Shown: positions 23,058 to 32,146 of the stretch, one piece after another | How the letters are laid out: every line of letters starts with the position of its first letter | How positions within the stretch are numbered: the stretch's first letter is position 1 | Assembly (NCBI GenBank): GCA_035575515.1 | Contig: DATLXU010000083.1 | Coordinates: forward strand, 1 to 33,432 | Source: DATLXU01 sp035575515 | Lineage (GTDB): Bacteria > Acidobacteriota > Blastocatellia > UBA7656 | Direction: 5' to 3' | DNA: 33,432 nt | Made by a program: the position numbers and the translations under genes | The notes under the pieces: generated by a model | What the model saw: only the letters and a program-made list of their open reading frames with translations | Told to the model about the DNA's origin: nothing | Database searches by the model: none

Positions 23058-24194
23058 ATGTCCTCACGCTCAAACAATTCAATAAGCGATTGGGTCGCGT
23101 TGACGTTCATCACAGGCATAGGCTCGCGAACGGCGGCGATGCTCGTTGATCGTTTCGGCTCGCCTTCGGATGTCTTCGTCGCAAGCGCCGCCGCGCTCGA
23201 AGCAGCCGGACTCAAAAGCGATACGATTGACGAGATAAAAAGCCTTGCGCCGCGCGACCGCGCAATGCGTCAACTCGACGAGCTTGAGCGAATCGGCGCG
23301 GAGGTTCTGACTCTCGCCGACGCTCGCTATCCTGCGCTTCTGCGCGAAACTTACGACCCGCCAGTTGTGCTCTATGCTAAAGGCGATTTTGAGCGCGCGA
23401 TGGCTCAGCCTGCAATCGCGGTTGTCGGCTCGCGCCGATGCTCGACCTATGGACGCAACGTAGCCGAGATGCTTGCGCGCGACCTCTCGGAGCGCGGCGT
23501 GACTATAATCTCAGGGCTTGCGCGCGGCGTTGACACGGCGGCCCATCGCGGCGCGATTGAAGGCGGTGGACTGACCGTTGCCGTGATGGGCACGGGACTC
23601 GACGCGGTTTATCCGAAAGAGAATCGAAAGCTCGCTGAACAGATCACCGAGCATGGCGCGCTCGTCACAGAGTTTCCGCTTGAGACGCCGCCGCTTTCGC
23701 AGAACTTTCCCTTTCGCAATCGCGTAATCAGCGGGCTTGCTTTGGGAGTGTTGATTGTCGAAGGAGCCGAGCGCAGCGGCTCGCTCATCACTGCGCGCAT
23801 GGCATACGAGCAAGGGCGCGACGTTTTCGCCGTGCCCGGCAACATCACTTCGCCAAAGAGCTTCGGGCCAAACTATCTAATAAAGGATGGCGCGAAGCTC
23901 GTGCAGACGTGGCGCGACGTGGTCGAAGAGTTCCCGCTTGAAATCAAAACGGCGATTCTTTCGACCGAGCGCGCCGGGCCGCGAGCCGAGCAGATGACGA
24001 TTGACGAAGTCGCGCTGACGGATTCAGAGCGCAAGGTGCTTGCCCTGCTCAAGCTAGATGAGCCTGTGCACATTGACCATTTGATTTCGGCGGCGGGGCT
24101 TCAGTCGGGCGAGCTAATGGGCGCGCTTTTGAAACTTGAAATGTCGGATCGAATAAGGCAACTGCCAGGCAAGACTTTTGTGCGAAAGCTCTGA
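23058..24194 (+). CDS. dprA: DNA-processing protein DprA (Smf)
   Basis: DprA loads RecA on incoming single-stranded DNA during natural transformation. The 378-residue protein has all three usual parts: an N-terminal SAM/HhH-like region (WVALTFITGIGSRTAAMLVDRFGSP), the Rossmann-like core, and a C-terminal winged helix from about residue 315 (LTDSERKVLALLKLDEPVHIDHLI). Core motifs are VVGSRRCSTYG, ISGLARGVDTAAHRGAI, GTGLDAVYPKENRKLAE, FPFRNRVISGLA, VEGAERSGSLITARMA and FAVPGNI. It is followed by topA, which is a frequent neighbour of dprA in many bacteria. No other competence gene is present in the window. Confidence 0.95.
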   Translation: MSSRSNNSISDWVALTFITGIGSRTAAMLVDRFGSPSDVFVASAAALEAAGLKSDTIDEIKSLAPRDRAMRQLDELERIGAEVLTLADARYPALLRETYDPPVVLYAKGDFERAMAQPAIAVVGSRRCSTYGRNVAEMLARDLSERGVTIISGLARGVDTAAHRGAIEGGGLTVAVMGTGLDAVYPKENRKLAEQITEHGALVTEFPLETPPLSQNFPFRNRVISGLALGVLIVEGAERSGSLITARMAYEQGRDVFAVPGNITSPKSFGPNYLIKDGAKLVQTWRDVVEEFPLEIKTAILSTERAGPRAEQMTIDEVALTDSERKVLALLKLDEPVHIDHLISAAGLQSGELMGALLKLEMSDRIRQLPGKTFVRKL

Positions 24195-24253
24195 AACGCC
24201 TGAATTGATAATGGTTTATGCGAATCTTTCGACGCGCACGAATTTGCCCCTGC

Positions 24254-24282
24254 TTGACATGGCTTTCGGGCGACTGTAGCAT
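24254..24282 (+). promoter_or_regulatory. Candidate promoter of topA
   Basis: A perfect -35 hexamer TTGACA (24254-24259) and TAGCAT (24277-24282) are 17 bases apart, about 70 bases before the topA ATG. The leader contains GAGC, GTTT, GCTC followed by five T (24316-24332), a short terminator-like hairpin. Confidence 0.6.
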
Positions 24283-24351
24283 CGTCTATTTGACGACGCT
24301 GATAAATTGTTGCATGAGCGTTTGCTCTTTTTATTGAAGGACAGTTGAGTT

Positions 24352-26874
24352 ATGGCAAAAGCACTTGTGGTTGTTGAGTCACCTTCAAAGGCGAAGACGA
24401 TAAATAAATATCTCGGCTCCGAGTTCAAAGTCATGGCTTCCGTTGGTCACGTCAAGGACCTGCCGAAAAAAGGCATAGGCATTGACTTTGAAAATAATTT
24501 TGAGCCGACCTACGAGATCATTCCCGGCAAAGAGAAAGTCATCCGCGAATTGAAGGCCGCAGCGAAGGATGCCGAGACTATTTACGTCGCGACCGACCCC
24601 GACCGCGAAGGCGAAGCCATCGGCTGGCACATCAAAGAAGAGCTTGAAGGGCGCGGTAAGAATAAAAAGACCGTGCGCCGCGTGCTCTTCAACGAAATCA
24701 CTAAGAACGCGATTCAGGAATCGTTCCGTCATCCGACAGATATTGACCAGAACCTTGTGAACGCGCAGCAGGCTCGCCGCCTGCTCGACCGCATAGTCGG
24801 CTATCAAGTCAGCCCCCTGCTGTGGGATAAAGTTCGTCGTGGGCTTTCCGCAGGCCGCGTGCAATCGGTCGCGTTGCGCCTTGTAGTCGAACGCGAGCGC
24901 GAGATTCAAGCGTTCGTGCCGACCGAGTACTGGACCATCGCGGCTTTCTTATCGGCAAAGCTGCCGCCGGAATTCGACGCGCGACTGTTGCGCATTGATG
25001 AAAAGACCGTAAAGACTTCGGACTTCTCGCCCACAGGGCCGACTGACGAAGTTGCCGATTACGGCGTGAAGAAAAACGAAGTTCACATACGCAATGAGGC
25101 GCAGGCCGCAGAGATAGTTTCCGATTTAGAGCGACAGCAGTTCACAGTTTCGTCGGTCACGACGAAAGAGAAGAAACGCAACCCTGTCCCACCGTTCATC
25201 ACGTCGAAGCTGCAACAGGAGGCTTCGCGCAAGCTGCGCTTTCCCGTGAAGAAGACCATGCAGATTGCGCAGCGGCTCTACGAAGGTATAGAGCTTGGCG
25301 ATGAGGGCGCGGTCGGCCTGATAACCTATATGCGAACTGATTCGACGCGCGTGGCCGACACTGCCATTGCTGAAGTGCGCGAGTTGATAGGCTCGCAATT
25401 TGGCGGAGACTACTTGCCTGAGCGGCCTCTCTTTTACCGCTCGAAGAAAGACGCGCAGGATGCGCACGAAGCTATCCGCCCGACATCCGTTATGCGCACG
25501 CCCGATTCCGTCGCAAGGTATTTGAGCAAAGACGAGCTTGCGCTTTACAAATTAATCTGGCAGCGGTTCGTCGCGTCGCAGATGACGCCTGCAATATTCG
25601 ATCAAACGACGATTGACATTAAAGCGGGCGAGCGTTACCTGCTGCGCGCAACGGGTTCGGTCGTTAAGTTCAACGGCTTTCTCGCCGTTTACGAAGAAGG
25701 CAAGGACGCGCCCGACGAAGAGGACGAAGAGCAGAAACACAAGCTGCCGAAAGTCGAAGAGGGCGAACTGTTGACGTTGAATCGTGTAGTTCCCGAACAG
25801 CACTTTACGGAGCCGCCGCCGCGATACACCGAAGCGACCCTTGTGAAGGCTCTCGAAGAGAAGGGAATCGGGCGGCCTTCGACTTACGCTTCGATCATGA
25901 CGGTGATTCAAGACCGCGAGTACGTTGCGCGCAAGGACGGTCGCTTCATGCCTACCGAGCTTGGATTCATAGTCAATGACCTGCTCGTCGAGAGCTTCGA
26001 TGATCTATTTAACGTGCAGTACACGGCGCACATGGAAGAGGAGCTTGACGAGATCGAAGAAGGCAAGATGCGCTGGACCGACGCGCTTGCCGAGTTCTAC
26101 GAGAAGTTCACGAAAGACCTCGAAGCCGCCCGCCGCCACATGCGCGACGTGAAGCGGCAGGAGATAATCACTGAAGAGAAGTGCGAAAACTGCGGCTCGC
26201 CTATGGCGATAAAGTTTGGCCGTTATGGGCAGTTCCTCGCCTGCACAAATTATCCCGAATGCAAGACGACGCGCGACATCCCGAAAGTCCACGACGAATT
26301 GAGCGAAGAAGCGCACGAAGAAGCGGCTGAAGAGTTGTGCGAAAACTGCGGTCGCCCGATGCAGATGAAGCGCGGGCGCTTCGGCCAGTTCCTCGCCTGC
26401 ACCGGATACCCTGAGTGCAAGACCACGCGCAAGATTCAAAAAGGCGGGCGCATAGCCAAGCCTGACGTTGTGCTTGAAGAACTCTGCCCGCAATGCGGCA
26501 AGCGCCTCGTGATTAAAGAAGGCCGCTTCGGCCCGTTCACCGCTTGCTCGAATTATCCTGAGTGCAAGTACATCAAGCAGGAGACGACAGGAGTTGCCTG
26601 TCCCGAATGCGGCGGCGATATTGTTGTTAAGAAGAGCAAGCGCGGGAAAGTCTTTTACGGCTGCGCGAATTATCCTAAGTGCACCTTCACGCTCTGGGAC
26701 AAGCCCGTGCCCCAAGCCTGCCCCGAATGCGGCGCGCGGTTTATGGTCGAGAAGCACACAAAGGCGGGCAAGCATTATTTGATGTGCGCCAACGAAGAGT
26801 GCAAGCACAAGCAGCCCATCGCCGATGTGGGTGTAAAAGAGAAAGAAGCTGAACGCGAGCGGCTTACTGCTTGA
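24352..26874 (+). CDS. topA: DNA topoisomerase I
   Basis: TopA relaxes negative supercoils by single-strand cleavage through a 5'-phosphotyrosine. The 840-residue protein begins with the Toprim domain (ALVVVESPSKAKTINKYLG; acidic motif ATDPDREGEAIGWH). The catalytic tyrosine is Tyr326 in LITYMRTDSTRVAD. The C-terminal third carries five Cys4 zinc ribbons, of the form CENCG...CTNYPEC, CENCG...CTGYPEC, CPQCG...CSNYPEC, CPECG...CANYPKC and CPECG...CANEEC; E. coli TopA has three such Cys4 units, so this is a richer set. A Shine-Dalgarno-like GAAGGA precedes the ATG by about 10 bases. It follows dprA by 157 bases and has its own candidate promoter. Confidence 0.97.
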   Translation: MAKALVVVESPSKAKTINKYLGSEFKVMASVGHVKDLPKKGIGIDFENNFEPTYEIIPGKEKVIRELKAAAKDAETIYVATDPDREGEAIGWHIKEELEGRGKNKKTVRRVLFNEITKNAIQESFRHPTDIDQNLVNAQQARRLLDRIVGYQVSPLLWDKVRRGLSAGRVQSVALRLVVEREREIQAFVPTEYWTIAAFLSAKLPPEFDARLLRIDEKTVKTSDFSPTGPTDEVADYGVKKNEVHIRNEAQAAEIVSDLERQQFTVSSVTTKEKKRNPVPPFITSKLQQEASRKLRFPVKKTMQIAQRLYEGIELGDEGAVGLITYMRTDSTRVADTAIAEVRELIGSQFGGDYLPERPLFYRSKKDAQDAHEAIRPTSVMRTPDSVARYLSKDELALYKLIWQRFVASQMTPAIFDQTTIDIKAGERYLLRATGSVVKFNGFLAVYEEGKDAPDEEDEEQKHKLPKVEEGELLTLNRVVPEQHFTEPPPRYTEATLVKALEEKGIGRPSTYASIMTVIQDREYVARKDGRFMPTELGFIVNDLLVESFDDLFNVQYTAHMEEELDEIEEGKMRWTDALAEFYEKFTKDLEAARRHMRDVKRQEIITEEKCENCGSPMAIKFGRYGQFLACTNYPECKTTRDIPKVHDELSEEAHEEAAEELCENCGRPMQMKRGRFGQFLACTGYPECKTTRKIQKGGRIAKPDVVLEELCPQCGKRLVIKEGRFGPFTACSNYPECKYIKQETTGVACPECGGDIVVKKSKRGKVFYGCANYPKCTFTLWDKPVPQACPECGARFMVEKHTKAGKHYLMCANEECKHKQPIADVGVKEKEAERERLTA

Positions 26875-26934
26875 GGTTTACGGCAGAAGCAATGAACCGG
26901 GCTTTCATAAGTCAATTCTTTAAGGGGAGAAAGA

Positions 26935-27864
26935 ATGCGGCTTTCACTCAGGGATATTTCAATCAAAATCCTGTTCTTGTTTTTCATCTTCAACCTGCCC
27001 TCTGTCGTTTGGGCACAAGCAAACCCGGAGCCTTTATTCAAAGAGGTTCGGCCAGCGGTCGTATTAATCACGTCATACGACAAAAAAGGCATCCCTCTCA
27101 TTCGAGGTACAGGTTTCTTTATAAGCACTATGGGCGAGGTGCTGACGAGGCGTCGCCTTCTCCCCACCGGTACTAACCGATCTGAAGTAAAAACTTTTGA
27201 TGACAAAGTTTATCGAGTAATAGGCATAATGACCGAAGATAATAAAACAGACCTTGTCAAGCTTTTGGTTGATATACCTGCAGAGAGGGTTAAGCCTTTG
27301 ACAAACAGAGGTCGCACGCCCGAGGCGAATGAACTGGTCTTTGTCATCACCGCAGGGGGTGAACAGGAATATATTAAAGGAACCGTATCGGCAATTGAGG
27401 AATCATCTCTTGGGAGTGTTATGCGGATAAACGCAATGATAGCTCCAACCTCCAATGGAAGCCCTGTCGTCAATACGAAAGGGGAACTTGTCGGTGTAGC
27501 CTTATTTATGAAACCCGGAGAGCCGACTTTCATTGCCAATACCGCAGAGTCTCTGGCCGCAGTCATGCCAGTTGTGCCGGCAGAGATGGCGAATATAACA
27601 AAGCCGAAGTTGCTGAATACAGTTAGACCAAATTATACAGAACAGGCGAGACAAAAGAGAATCGAAGGTTCTGTTTATATGAAGGTTTTGATAGGAGAGA
27701 ATGGCGAGGTTGAGAAAGCGCAGGTAGTTAGAGGGCTGCCTGAAGGTTTAACTGAACAAGCATTGAAGGCTGTCTTCAAGCTGAAGTTTGATCCGGCAAA
27801 GAAAGAAGGAAAACCAATCAAGTTCTGGGTCCCAATCATCATTGAATTTCAGTTGGGTTACTAG
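26935..27864 (+). CDS. Exported inactive trypsin-like domain fused to a TonB C-terminal domain
   Basis: The 309-residue protein starts at the ATG at 26935 with GGGGAGA six bases upstream. Its signal peptide runs to about SVVWAQA. Residues about 32-205 follow the HtrA/trypsin-like layout: RGTGFFISTMGEVLTRRRLL, DNKTDLVKLL and APTSNGSPVVNTKGELVGV. Against HtrA, the catalytic His is Arg74 and the catalytic Ser is Asn174 (TSNGSP instead of GNSGGP); only Asp106 remains. The last 85 or so residues (PNYTEQARQKRIEGSVYMKVLIGENGEVE..., VFKLKFDPAKKEG) are a TonB_C domain, which in Acidobacteria is often fused to periplasmic proteins. Probably a periplasmic binding or scaffold protein rather than a protease. 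The gene is more AT-rich than its neighbours, suggesting transfer. Confidence 0.8.
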   Translation: MRLSLRDISIKILFLFFIFNLPSVVWAQANPEPLFKEVRPAVVLITSYDKKGIPLIRGTGFFISTMGEVLTRRRLLPTGTNRSEVKTFDDKVYRVIGIMTEDNKTDLVKLLVDIPAERVKPLTNRGRTPEANELVFVITAGGEQEYIKGTVSAIEESSLGSVMRINAMIAPTSNGSPVVNTKGELVGVALFMKPGEPTFIANTAESLAAVMPVVPAEMANITKPKLLNTVRPNYTEQARQKRIEGSVYMKVLIGENGEVEKAQVVRGLPEGLTEQALKAVFKLKFDPAKKEGKPIKFWVPIIIEFQLGY

Positions 27865-27938
27865 CTCTCGGATTACTATCTCGCCTTTCTATTGGATAAA
27901 GGAATTGCGATATAGCTCCTTGCGTCTTTAGCCTGCGA

Positions 27939-27967
27939 TTGACGCTCTCTGCGCGAGACTGTAGAGT
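27939..27967 (+). promoter_or_regulatory. Candidate promoter of the AI-2E-family gene
   Basis: TTGACG (27939-27944) and TAGAGT (27962-27967) are exactly 17 bases apart, about 35 bases before the ATG at 28002. Confidence 0.45.
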
Positions 27968-28001
27968 AGCCATCGCCTGATGCAATGAAAGGACTGCCGG
28001 G

Positions 28002-29129
28002 ATGATGGTTCACCGCCGCGTAACGCTCGTCTTTTTGCTGACGCTCACGCTTGTCGCTCTCTATTTCTGCTTCATAATCTTTCGCCCGTTCATCTCGCCC
28101 ATCGTCACCGCAGTCGTCACGGCAATAGTCTTCTTCCCCATTCACAATCAGATTCGACGCGTCGTCAAAGGCCCGAACACCGCAGCGCTGCTTTCGACGG
28201 TCTTGGTAATGCTCGTGATCATTATTCCTATGATGTTGATTGCAGCCGCAATCATCGGCGAAGTCAAAGACCTTGTCGCGCTGTTGCAGGAAGAGAGCAC
28301 GCAAAGCGGCGGCTGGGCTGCGTATTTCGATCAGTTGCTCGACAAAGCGACGCAGTGGATTAGAGGCCAGATCAATATGCCTCAACTGAACCTGCGCGAA
28401 CTTATTCGCAGCCGACTCGGCGAGCTTGCCGCGTTCCTCACGCAAGAAGTCGGCTTGGTGCTGGGCGGCATATTCTCTTACGCGATGAACACGGCTATAA
28501 CGCTCTTTACGCTCTTCTTCCTCTTCCGCGAAGGCAAATCAATGCGCCGTCGCCTCGCTGCGCTTATGCCGCTCACAAACGAGCAGGTTGACAAGCTCTT
28601 TACAGGAATCGAAAACACGATCATCGGGACAGTCTATGGCGGGCTGGTGGTCGCGGCTGTGCAGGGAACTCTTGTGGGGCTTGCGCTGTGGTTTTTCGGA
28701 ATTCCTTCGCCAGTGTTGTGGGGAGTGGTTGCTGCGTTCTTCGCGCTGATACCTTTGGTTGGCACGGCAGCCGTGTGGGTTCCGGCTTCGCTTTATCTGA
28801 TTGCGAGCGGACATTGGGCGCAGGGGCTTGTGCTTATCGGCTGGGGCGCGGGCGTGGTCGGCACTATTGATAATATTTTGAGACCGTACCTGATGAGTGG
28901 GCGGGTCGAGATGCACACGCTGCTGATATTCTTTGCGGTCTTCGGCGGCGTGAGCGCGTTCGGATTTCTCGGCTTGTTTGTCGGTCCCGTGATTCTTGCC
29001 ATCACGGCGACGCTGCTCGGCATGCTCAGAGACGAGGCGCGGCAGTGGCAACAGCTTTGGCGCGAGCAGCCTGAAGAGGCATTGGCGGACGCGCCGGATA
29101 AATCCTCTCCGACCGACGGAGCTGGTTGA
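28002..29129 (+). CDS. AI-2E family transporter (PerM-like membrane protein)
   Basis: The 375-residue protein has eight or so hydrophobic segments, beginning VTLVFLLTLTLVALYFCFII and including TAALLSTVLVMLVIIIPMML, GLVVAAVQGTLVGLALWFFG and VLWGVVAAFFALIPLVGTAA. The family signature is clear: ALIPLVGTAAVWVP followed by GTIDNILRPYLMSGR. The pair of membrane bundles is separated by a soluble helical stretch at about residues 90-150. Family members are implicated in export of autoinducer-2 or in Na+/H+ antiport, but most are unassigned. The last 25 residues are hydrophilic. The ATG at 28002 is followed at once by a second ATG (28005), either of which could be used. Confidence 0.9.
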   Translation: MMVHRRVTLVFLLTLTLVALYFCFIIFRPFISPIVTAVVTAIVFFPIHNQIRRVVKGPNTAALLSTVLVMLVIIIPMMLIAAAIIGEVKDLVALLQEESTQSGGWAAYFDQLLDKATQWIRGQINMPQLNLRELIRSRLGELAAFLTQEVGLVLGGIFSYAMNTAITLFTLFFLFREGKSMRRRLAALMPLTNEQVDKLFTGIENTIIGTVYGGLVVAAVQGTLVGLALWFFGIPSPVLWGVVAAFFALIPLVGTAAVWVPASLYLIASGHWAQGLVLIGWGAGVVGTIDNILRPYLMSGRVEMHTLLIFFAVFGGVSAFGFLGLFVGPVILAITATLLGMLRDEARQWQQLWREQPEEALADAPDKSSPTDGAG

Positions 29130-29474
29130 GGGAAGTAGACCGAAGATTTGAGACTCTACAGCGGTTTGCAAACGAAGGCTACGAATCAAAATAACCGCAC
29201 ACAGCGCAGAGTACACGCAGAGGCATAAAGTAAATCCTTTGCGTACCTCTGCGCTCTCAAAGCTTCTTCCGTCTATCTCAATTGCAAACGGCTACATAAA
29301 GATGTTTCACCCATCGTTTTCTTTGTTATTTCTGTGGTTGCTAATCAACGCTCTCAGCAAGTCCCGCATCAAAGTGGCGCTGCTTTACAAGCGTGAGGCC
29401 GCTGCTGTACCCTTAATAGCGAACAACTGAGGCTTCCATAATTTACCTGAACCTGCGATTAGCGAGAGACGATT
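29130..29474. other. Intergenic region before the penicillin-binding protein gene
   Basis: This 345-base gap holds an imperfect inverted repeat (29203-29255) related to the one at 11198-11291. A 63-codon plus-strand frame at 29239-29430 lacks a ribosome-binding site and begins inside the repeat, so I do not call it a gene. No clear promoter was identified before the ATG at 29475. Confidence 0.5.
29203..29255. repeat. Intergenic inverted repeat (CGCAGAG type)
   Basis: The arm at 29203-29223 pairs with 29236-29255 with one indel and a couple of mismatches (AGCGCAGAG against CTCTGCGCT at the base). The centre, TAAATCCTTT (29231-29240), matches TTAATCCTTT (11241-11250) of the longer repeat, so the two belong to one family. 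Confidence 0.6.
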
Positions 29475-32003
29475 ATGCTATTTAAGAAAGACCGAACAGC
29501 GACGCCGCGCAGACCAGCCATGTCGCCAAACTGGCTGCAAGACTTCTTCCGCCACTACACGTTTCTGGCGCTCGTTGCGCTCTCAGTCATTGCCGGCGTG
29601 ATGTTCGGCGCGACGGTTGTCTATCAGGCGAGCATGACGCGCGAGGCGCAGGAGGTCGCAGGACTTGCCAACTACCGCCCGAATCTCGTCACTCGCGTGC
29701 TGGCTGCCGATGGCAAGACCGTCATAGGCGAGTTCTCGCTTGAGCGCCGCATACCCGTGACGTTCGCAGAGATTCCTCAGAGATTAAAAGAGGCCATCTG
29801 GGCAATCGAGGATGATCGCTTCTATCAACACATAGGCGTTGACCCCGTGCGCATAATCGGCGCGGCTTTCAAAAACATAGTTCAGGGCCGCAAGGCCGAA
29901 GGCGCTTCGACGCTCACGCAGCAACTGGCCCGCGCGTTGTTTCTCTCGCCTGAAAAGACATGGACTAGAAAGGTAAAAGAGGCGCTGCTTGCGCTTCAGA
30001 TCGAGCGGTACTACACCAAAGACCAGATAATGGAGATGTACTGCAATCAGATATTTCTTGGCGGCGGCGCTTACGGGTTTGAAGCAGCCGCGCAGTATTA
30101 TTTCTCGAAGTCGCTCAAAGACCTGACGCTGGAAGAATGCGCCTTGCTTGCGGGGCTGCCGCAGGCTCCGAGCTTATATTCGCCGACGCGCGACGAGAAG
30201 GCCGCGACCGACCGCCGCAACGTCGTGCTCTACAGAATGCGCGAGGCCGGATACATCACAAACGAGGAGTACGAGCGCGCGCGGCAGACGAAGATCGCGC
30301 TCAACATAAGCCCGCAGCAGCAGAGCACCAATAACTCCATCTACGGCTATTTCGTCGAAGCTGTGCGGCAGGAGTCGGAAGAGACTTTCGGAACGCTTGA
30401 GACGCAGACGGGCGGGCTGAACATCTACACGACTATTGACCCTGTGGCGCAGCGCGAGGCGCAACGCGCCGTGCGCAAGGGGCTGCACGCCTACGAAGAC
30501 CGCCACGGCAAGAAGTGGCGCGGCAATCTGCTGAACGTGCTCGACAAGAAGATGGCAAACGACCTGACGCGCTACTCGCATCCGGACTGGCTCGGCGATT
30601 ACATTCCGGGCGAATACATCTACGGGCTTGTGATGAACATCGGCGCGACGAGCGCGGACATAAGATTTGGCGACTACACGGCGACGCTCGTGGACGCGCA
30701 GGCAAAGTGGGCGGGCCAGCCCGTAGGGAAGCTATTGAAGCGCGGCGACCTTGCCGTCTTCAAAGTCATCAAGGTTGATAATCAAAACAAGAAGCTCGAA
30801 GTGAATTTAGACCAGGCGCCCGCAGTTGACGGCGCGCTCGTGTGCATAGAATCGAAGACGGGCGAGATAAAGGCGATGGTCGGCGGGTATGATTTTTACA
30901 CTCGCAAGTTCAACAACGCCACGCAGGCCGAGCGGCAGACCGGCTCGACCTTTAAGCCATTCATTTACACTGCGGCCATCGAGAGCGGGTTCAAGCCGGA
31001 GGACCCCATCAGCGCAGCGCCTTTTTATGATGAGCGAACCGGCTGGTCGCCCACGAACTATGACGGCTCGTCTGGCGGCGGGTACCTGACGCTTGCGAGC
31101 GCGCTCAAGCAATCGCTCAACGTTGTTGCTGTGAGATTGCTCTCGCTCGTCGGCGTTGATAAGGGCGCGGAGATGGTGAAACGGTTCGGGCTGCCGAATC
31201 CTATGAAGCGAGTGCTGCCGTCGGCGCTCGGCGCGACGGAAGAGCCGCTGCTCGACATGGTCAGTGCGTACTCGGCGTTTTCAAACATGGGCACGCGCGT
31301 CAAGCCGCACCTTATTAGAGAGGTGATTGATGCCGACGGCACGGTGATACGCCAGTGGGAGCGCGATGAGAAGGAGAAATCATTCCAGGTAATCTCGCCG
31401 TGGGTTGCGTCTCAGATGCAGTACATGATGCGCGGGGTAGTTACGGGCGGCACGGCTGCCAGAATAATGTCGAGCAAGGAGCTATCGAAGTGGATGATCT
31501 GCGGCAAGACCGGCACGGTGAATGATTTCACGGACGCGTGGTTCATCGGCTACACGCCGAGTTACACGGCTGGCGTGTGGATAGGCTATCCAAATTTGAA
31601 GAAGACGCTCGGCAACAAAGAAGCAGGCTCGGTTGCGGCTCTGCCCATGTGGATTGATTTCATGGAGAAGTTCCTCAGAGGCAAGCCAGTCGAAACGAAG
31701 TTCCCCGAAGCTGCGCCCGACCGCGACATAATCGCCAAGCATGCCGAAGCCGAGCGCAAGAAGGTAGAGGCCGAAGCTAAGGAAGCCGAGACTCAGGCGA
31801 CCGACGAGAGCGCGGATAAGGCGAAGAGCGTCAGCCAGGAGCCGCCCGCTTTGCCGGAACCCGAAAAAGCTCCGAAGACGCCGCGAATGATTGAACCCGA
31901 AGGCGGTGTGCCTCCGCGCATTGATCGCCCTGCGCCCGCAAGGCCGCCGGATCGTCGCCCGCCGATAGAGGAGCCAAAACCGCGACGTGGTAAGAACGGC
32001 TGA
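29475..32003 (+). CDS. Class A penicillin-binding protein 1A (glycosyltransferase/transpeptidase)
   Basis: This bifunctional peptidoglycan synthase has 842 residues. A short cytoplasmic start is followed by one membrane segment (LALVALSVIAGVMFGATVVY). The GT51 domain has the catalytic Glu112 in AIEDDRFYQHIGVD and the motifs EGASTLTQQLARALF, RKVKEALLALQIE and YCNQIFLGGGAYG. An intervening beta domain follows, at about residues 330-450. The transpeptidase domain has the nucleophile Ser491 in GSTFKPF, the SLN triad (KQSLN) and Lys678 in GKTGT. A Pro/Glu-rich tail of about 90 residues (PPALPEPEKAPKTP..., PAPARPPDRRPP) ends the protein. The motifs are complete, so both activities are probably intact. 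The gene likely stands alone, as no cell-wall genes flank it. Confidence 0.95.
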   Translation: MLFKKDRTATPRRPAMSPNWLQDFFRHYTFLALVALSVIAGVMFGATVVYQASMTREAQEVAGLANYRPNLVTRVLAADGKTVIGEFSLERRIPVTFAEIPQRLKEAIWAIEDDRFYQHIGVDPVRIIGAAFKNIVQGRKAEGASTLTQQLARALFLSPEKTWTRKVKEALLALQIERYYTKDQIMEMYCNQIFLGGGAYGFEAAAQYYFSKSLKDLTLEECALLAGLPQAPSLYSPTRDEKAATDRRNVVLYRMREAGYITNEEYERARQTKIALNISPQQQSTNNSIYGYFVEAVRQESEETFGTLETQTGGLNIYTTIDPVAQREAQRAVRKGLHAYEDRHGKKWRGNLLNVLDKKMANDLTRYSHPDWLGDYIPGEYIYGLVMNIGATSADIRFGDYTATLVDAQAKWAGQPVGKLLKRGDLAVFKVIKVDNQNKKLEVNLDQAPAVDGALVCIESKTGEIKAMVGGYDFYTRKFNNATQAERQTGSTFKPFIYTAAIESGFKPEDPISAAPFYDERTGWSPTNYDGSSGGGYLTLASALKQSLNVVAVRLLSLVGVDKGAEMVKRFGLPNPMKRVLPSALGATEEPLLDMVSAYSAFSNMGTRVKPHLIREVIDADGTVIRQWERDEKEKSFQVISPWVASQMQYMMRGVVTGGTAARIMSSKELSKWMICGKTGTVNDFTDAWFIGYTPSYTAGVWIGYPNLKKTLGNKEAGSVAALPMWIDFMEKFLRGKPVETKFPEAAPDRDIIAKHAEAERKKVEAEAKEAETQATDESADKAKSVSQEPPALPEPEKAPKTPRMIEPEGGVPPRIDRPAPARPPDRRPPIEEPKPRRGKNG

Positions 32004-32020
32004 TAGAATTTTGGATTTCA

Positions 32021-32143
32021 GATTTTGGATTTTGGATTGGTGAAATCTCCGAACCGCGTGCAGGGGAGATGCCAACATCCGCAATCCAAAATCGTCGCGC
32101 GCGAAAGCGCATAATCGGCCATGAAAATCCAAAATCCAAAATC
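32021..32143. repeat. Perfect inverted repeat GATTTTGGATTTTGGATT before the HEAT gene
   Basis: GATTTTGGATTTTGGATT (32021-32038) is the exact reverse complement of 32126-32143, with a second half-copy at 32083-32093 (AATCCAAAATC) and a nested ATCTCC/GGAGAT stem (32044-32049, 32065-32070). The right arm ends three bases before the HEAT gene ATG, so the repeat occupies its leader. This short-unit repeat type is common between genes in soil bacteria. Confidence 0.8.
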
Positions 32144-32146
32144 GAG

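Noticed and set aside
24316..24332. Rho-independent terminator of dprA
   Set aside because: The stem is only four to five base pairs and lies downstream of the topA promoter candidate, so it fits a leader element better than a dprA terminator; left as part of the motif finding.
26005..26808. 267-codon minus-strand frame opposite topA
   Set aside because: It lies wholly under the zinc-ribbon region of topA and shows no domain of its own; its length comes from codon bias in topA.
29239..29430. 63-codon plus-strand frame before the penicillin-binding protein gene
   Set aside because: It starts inside an inverted repeat, lacks a ribosome-binding site and has no coding character.
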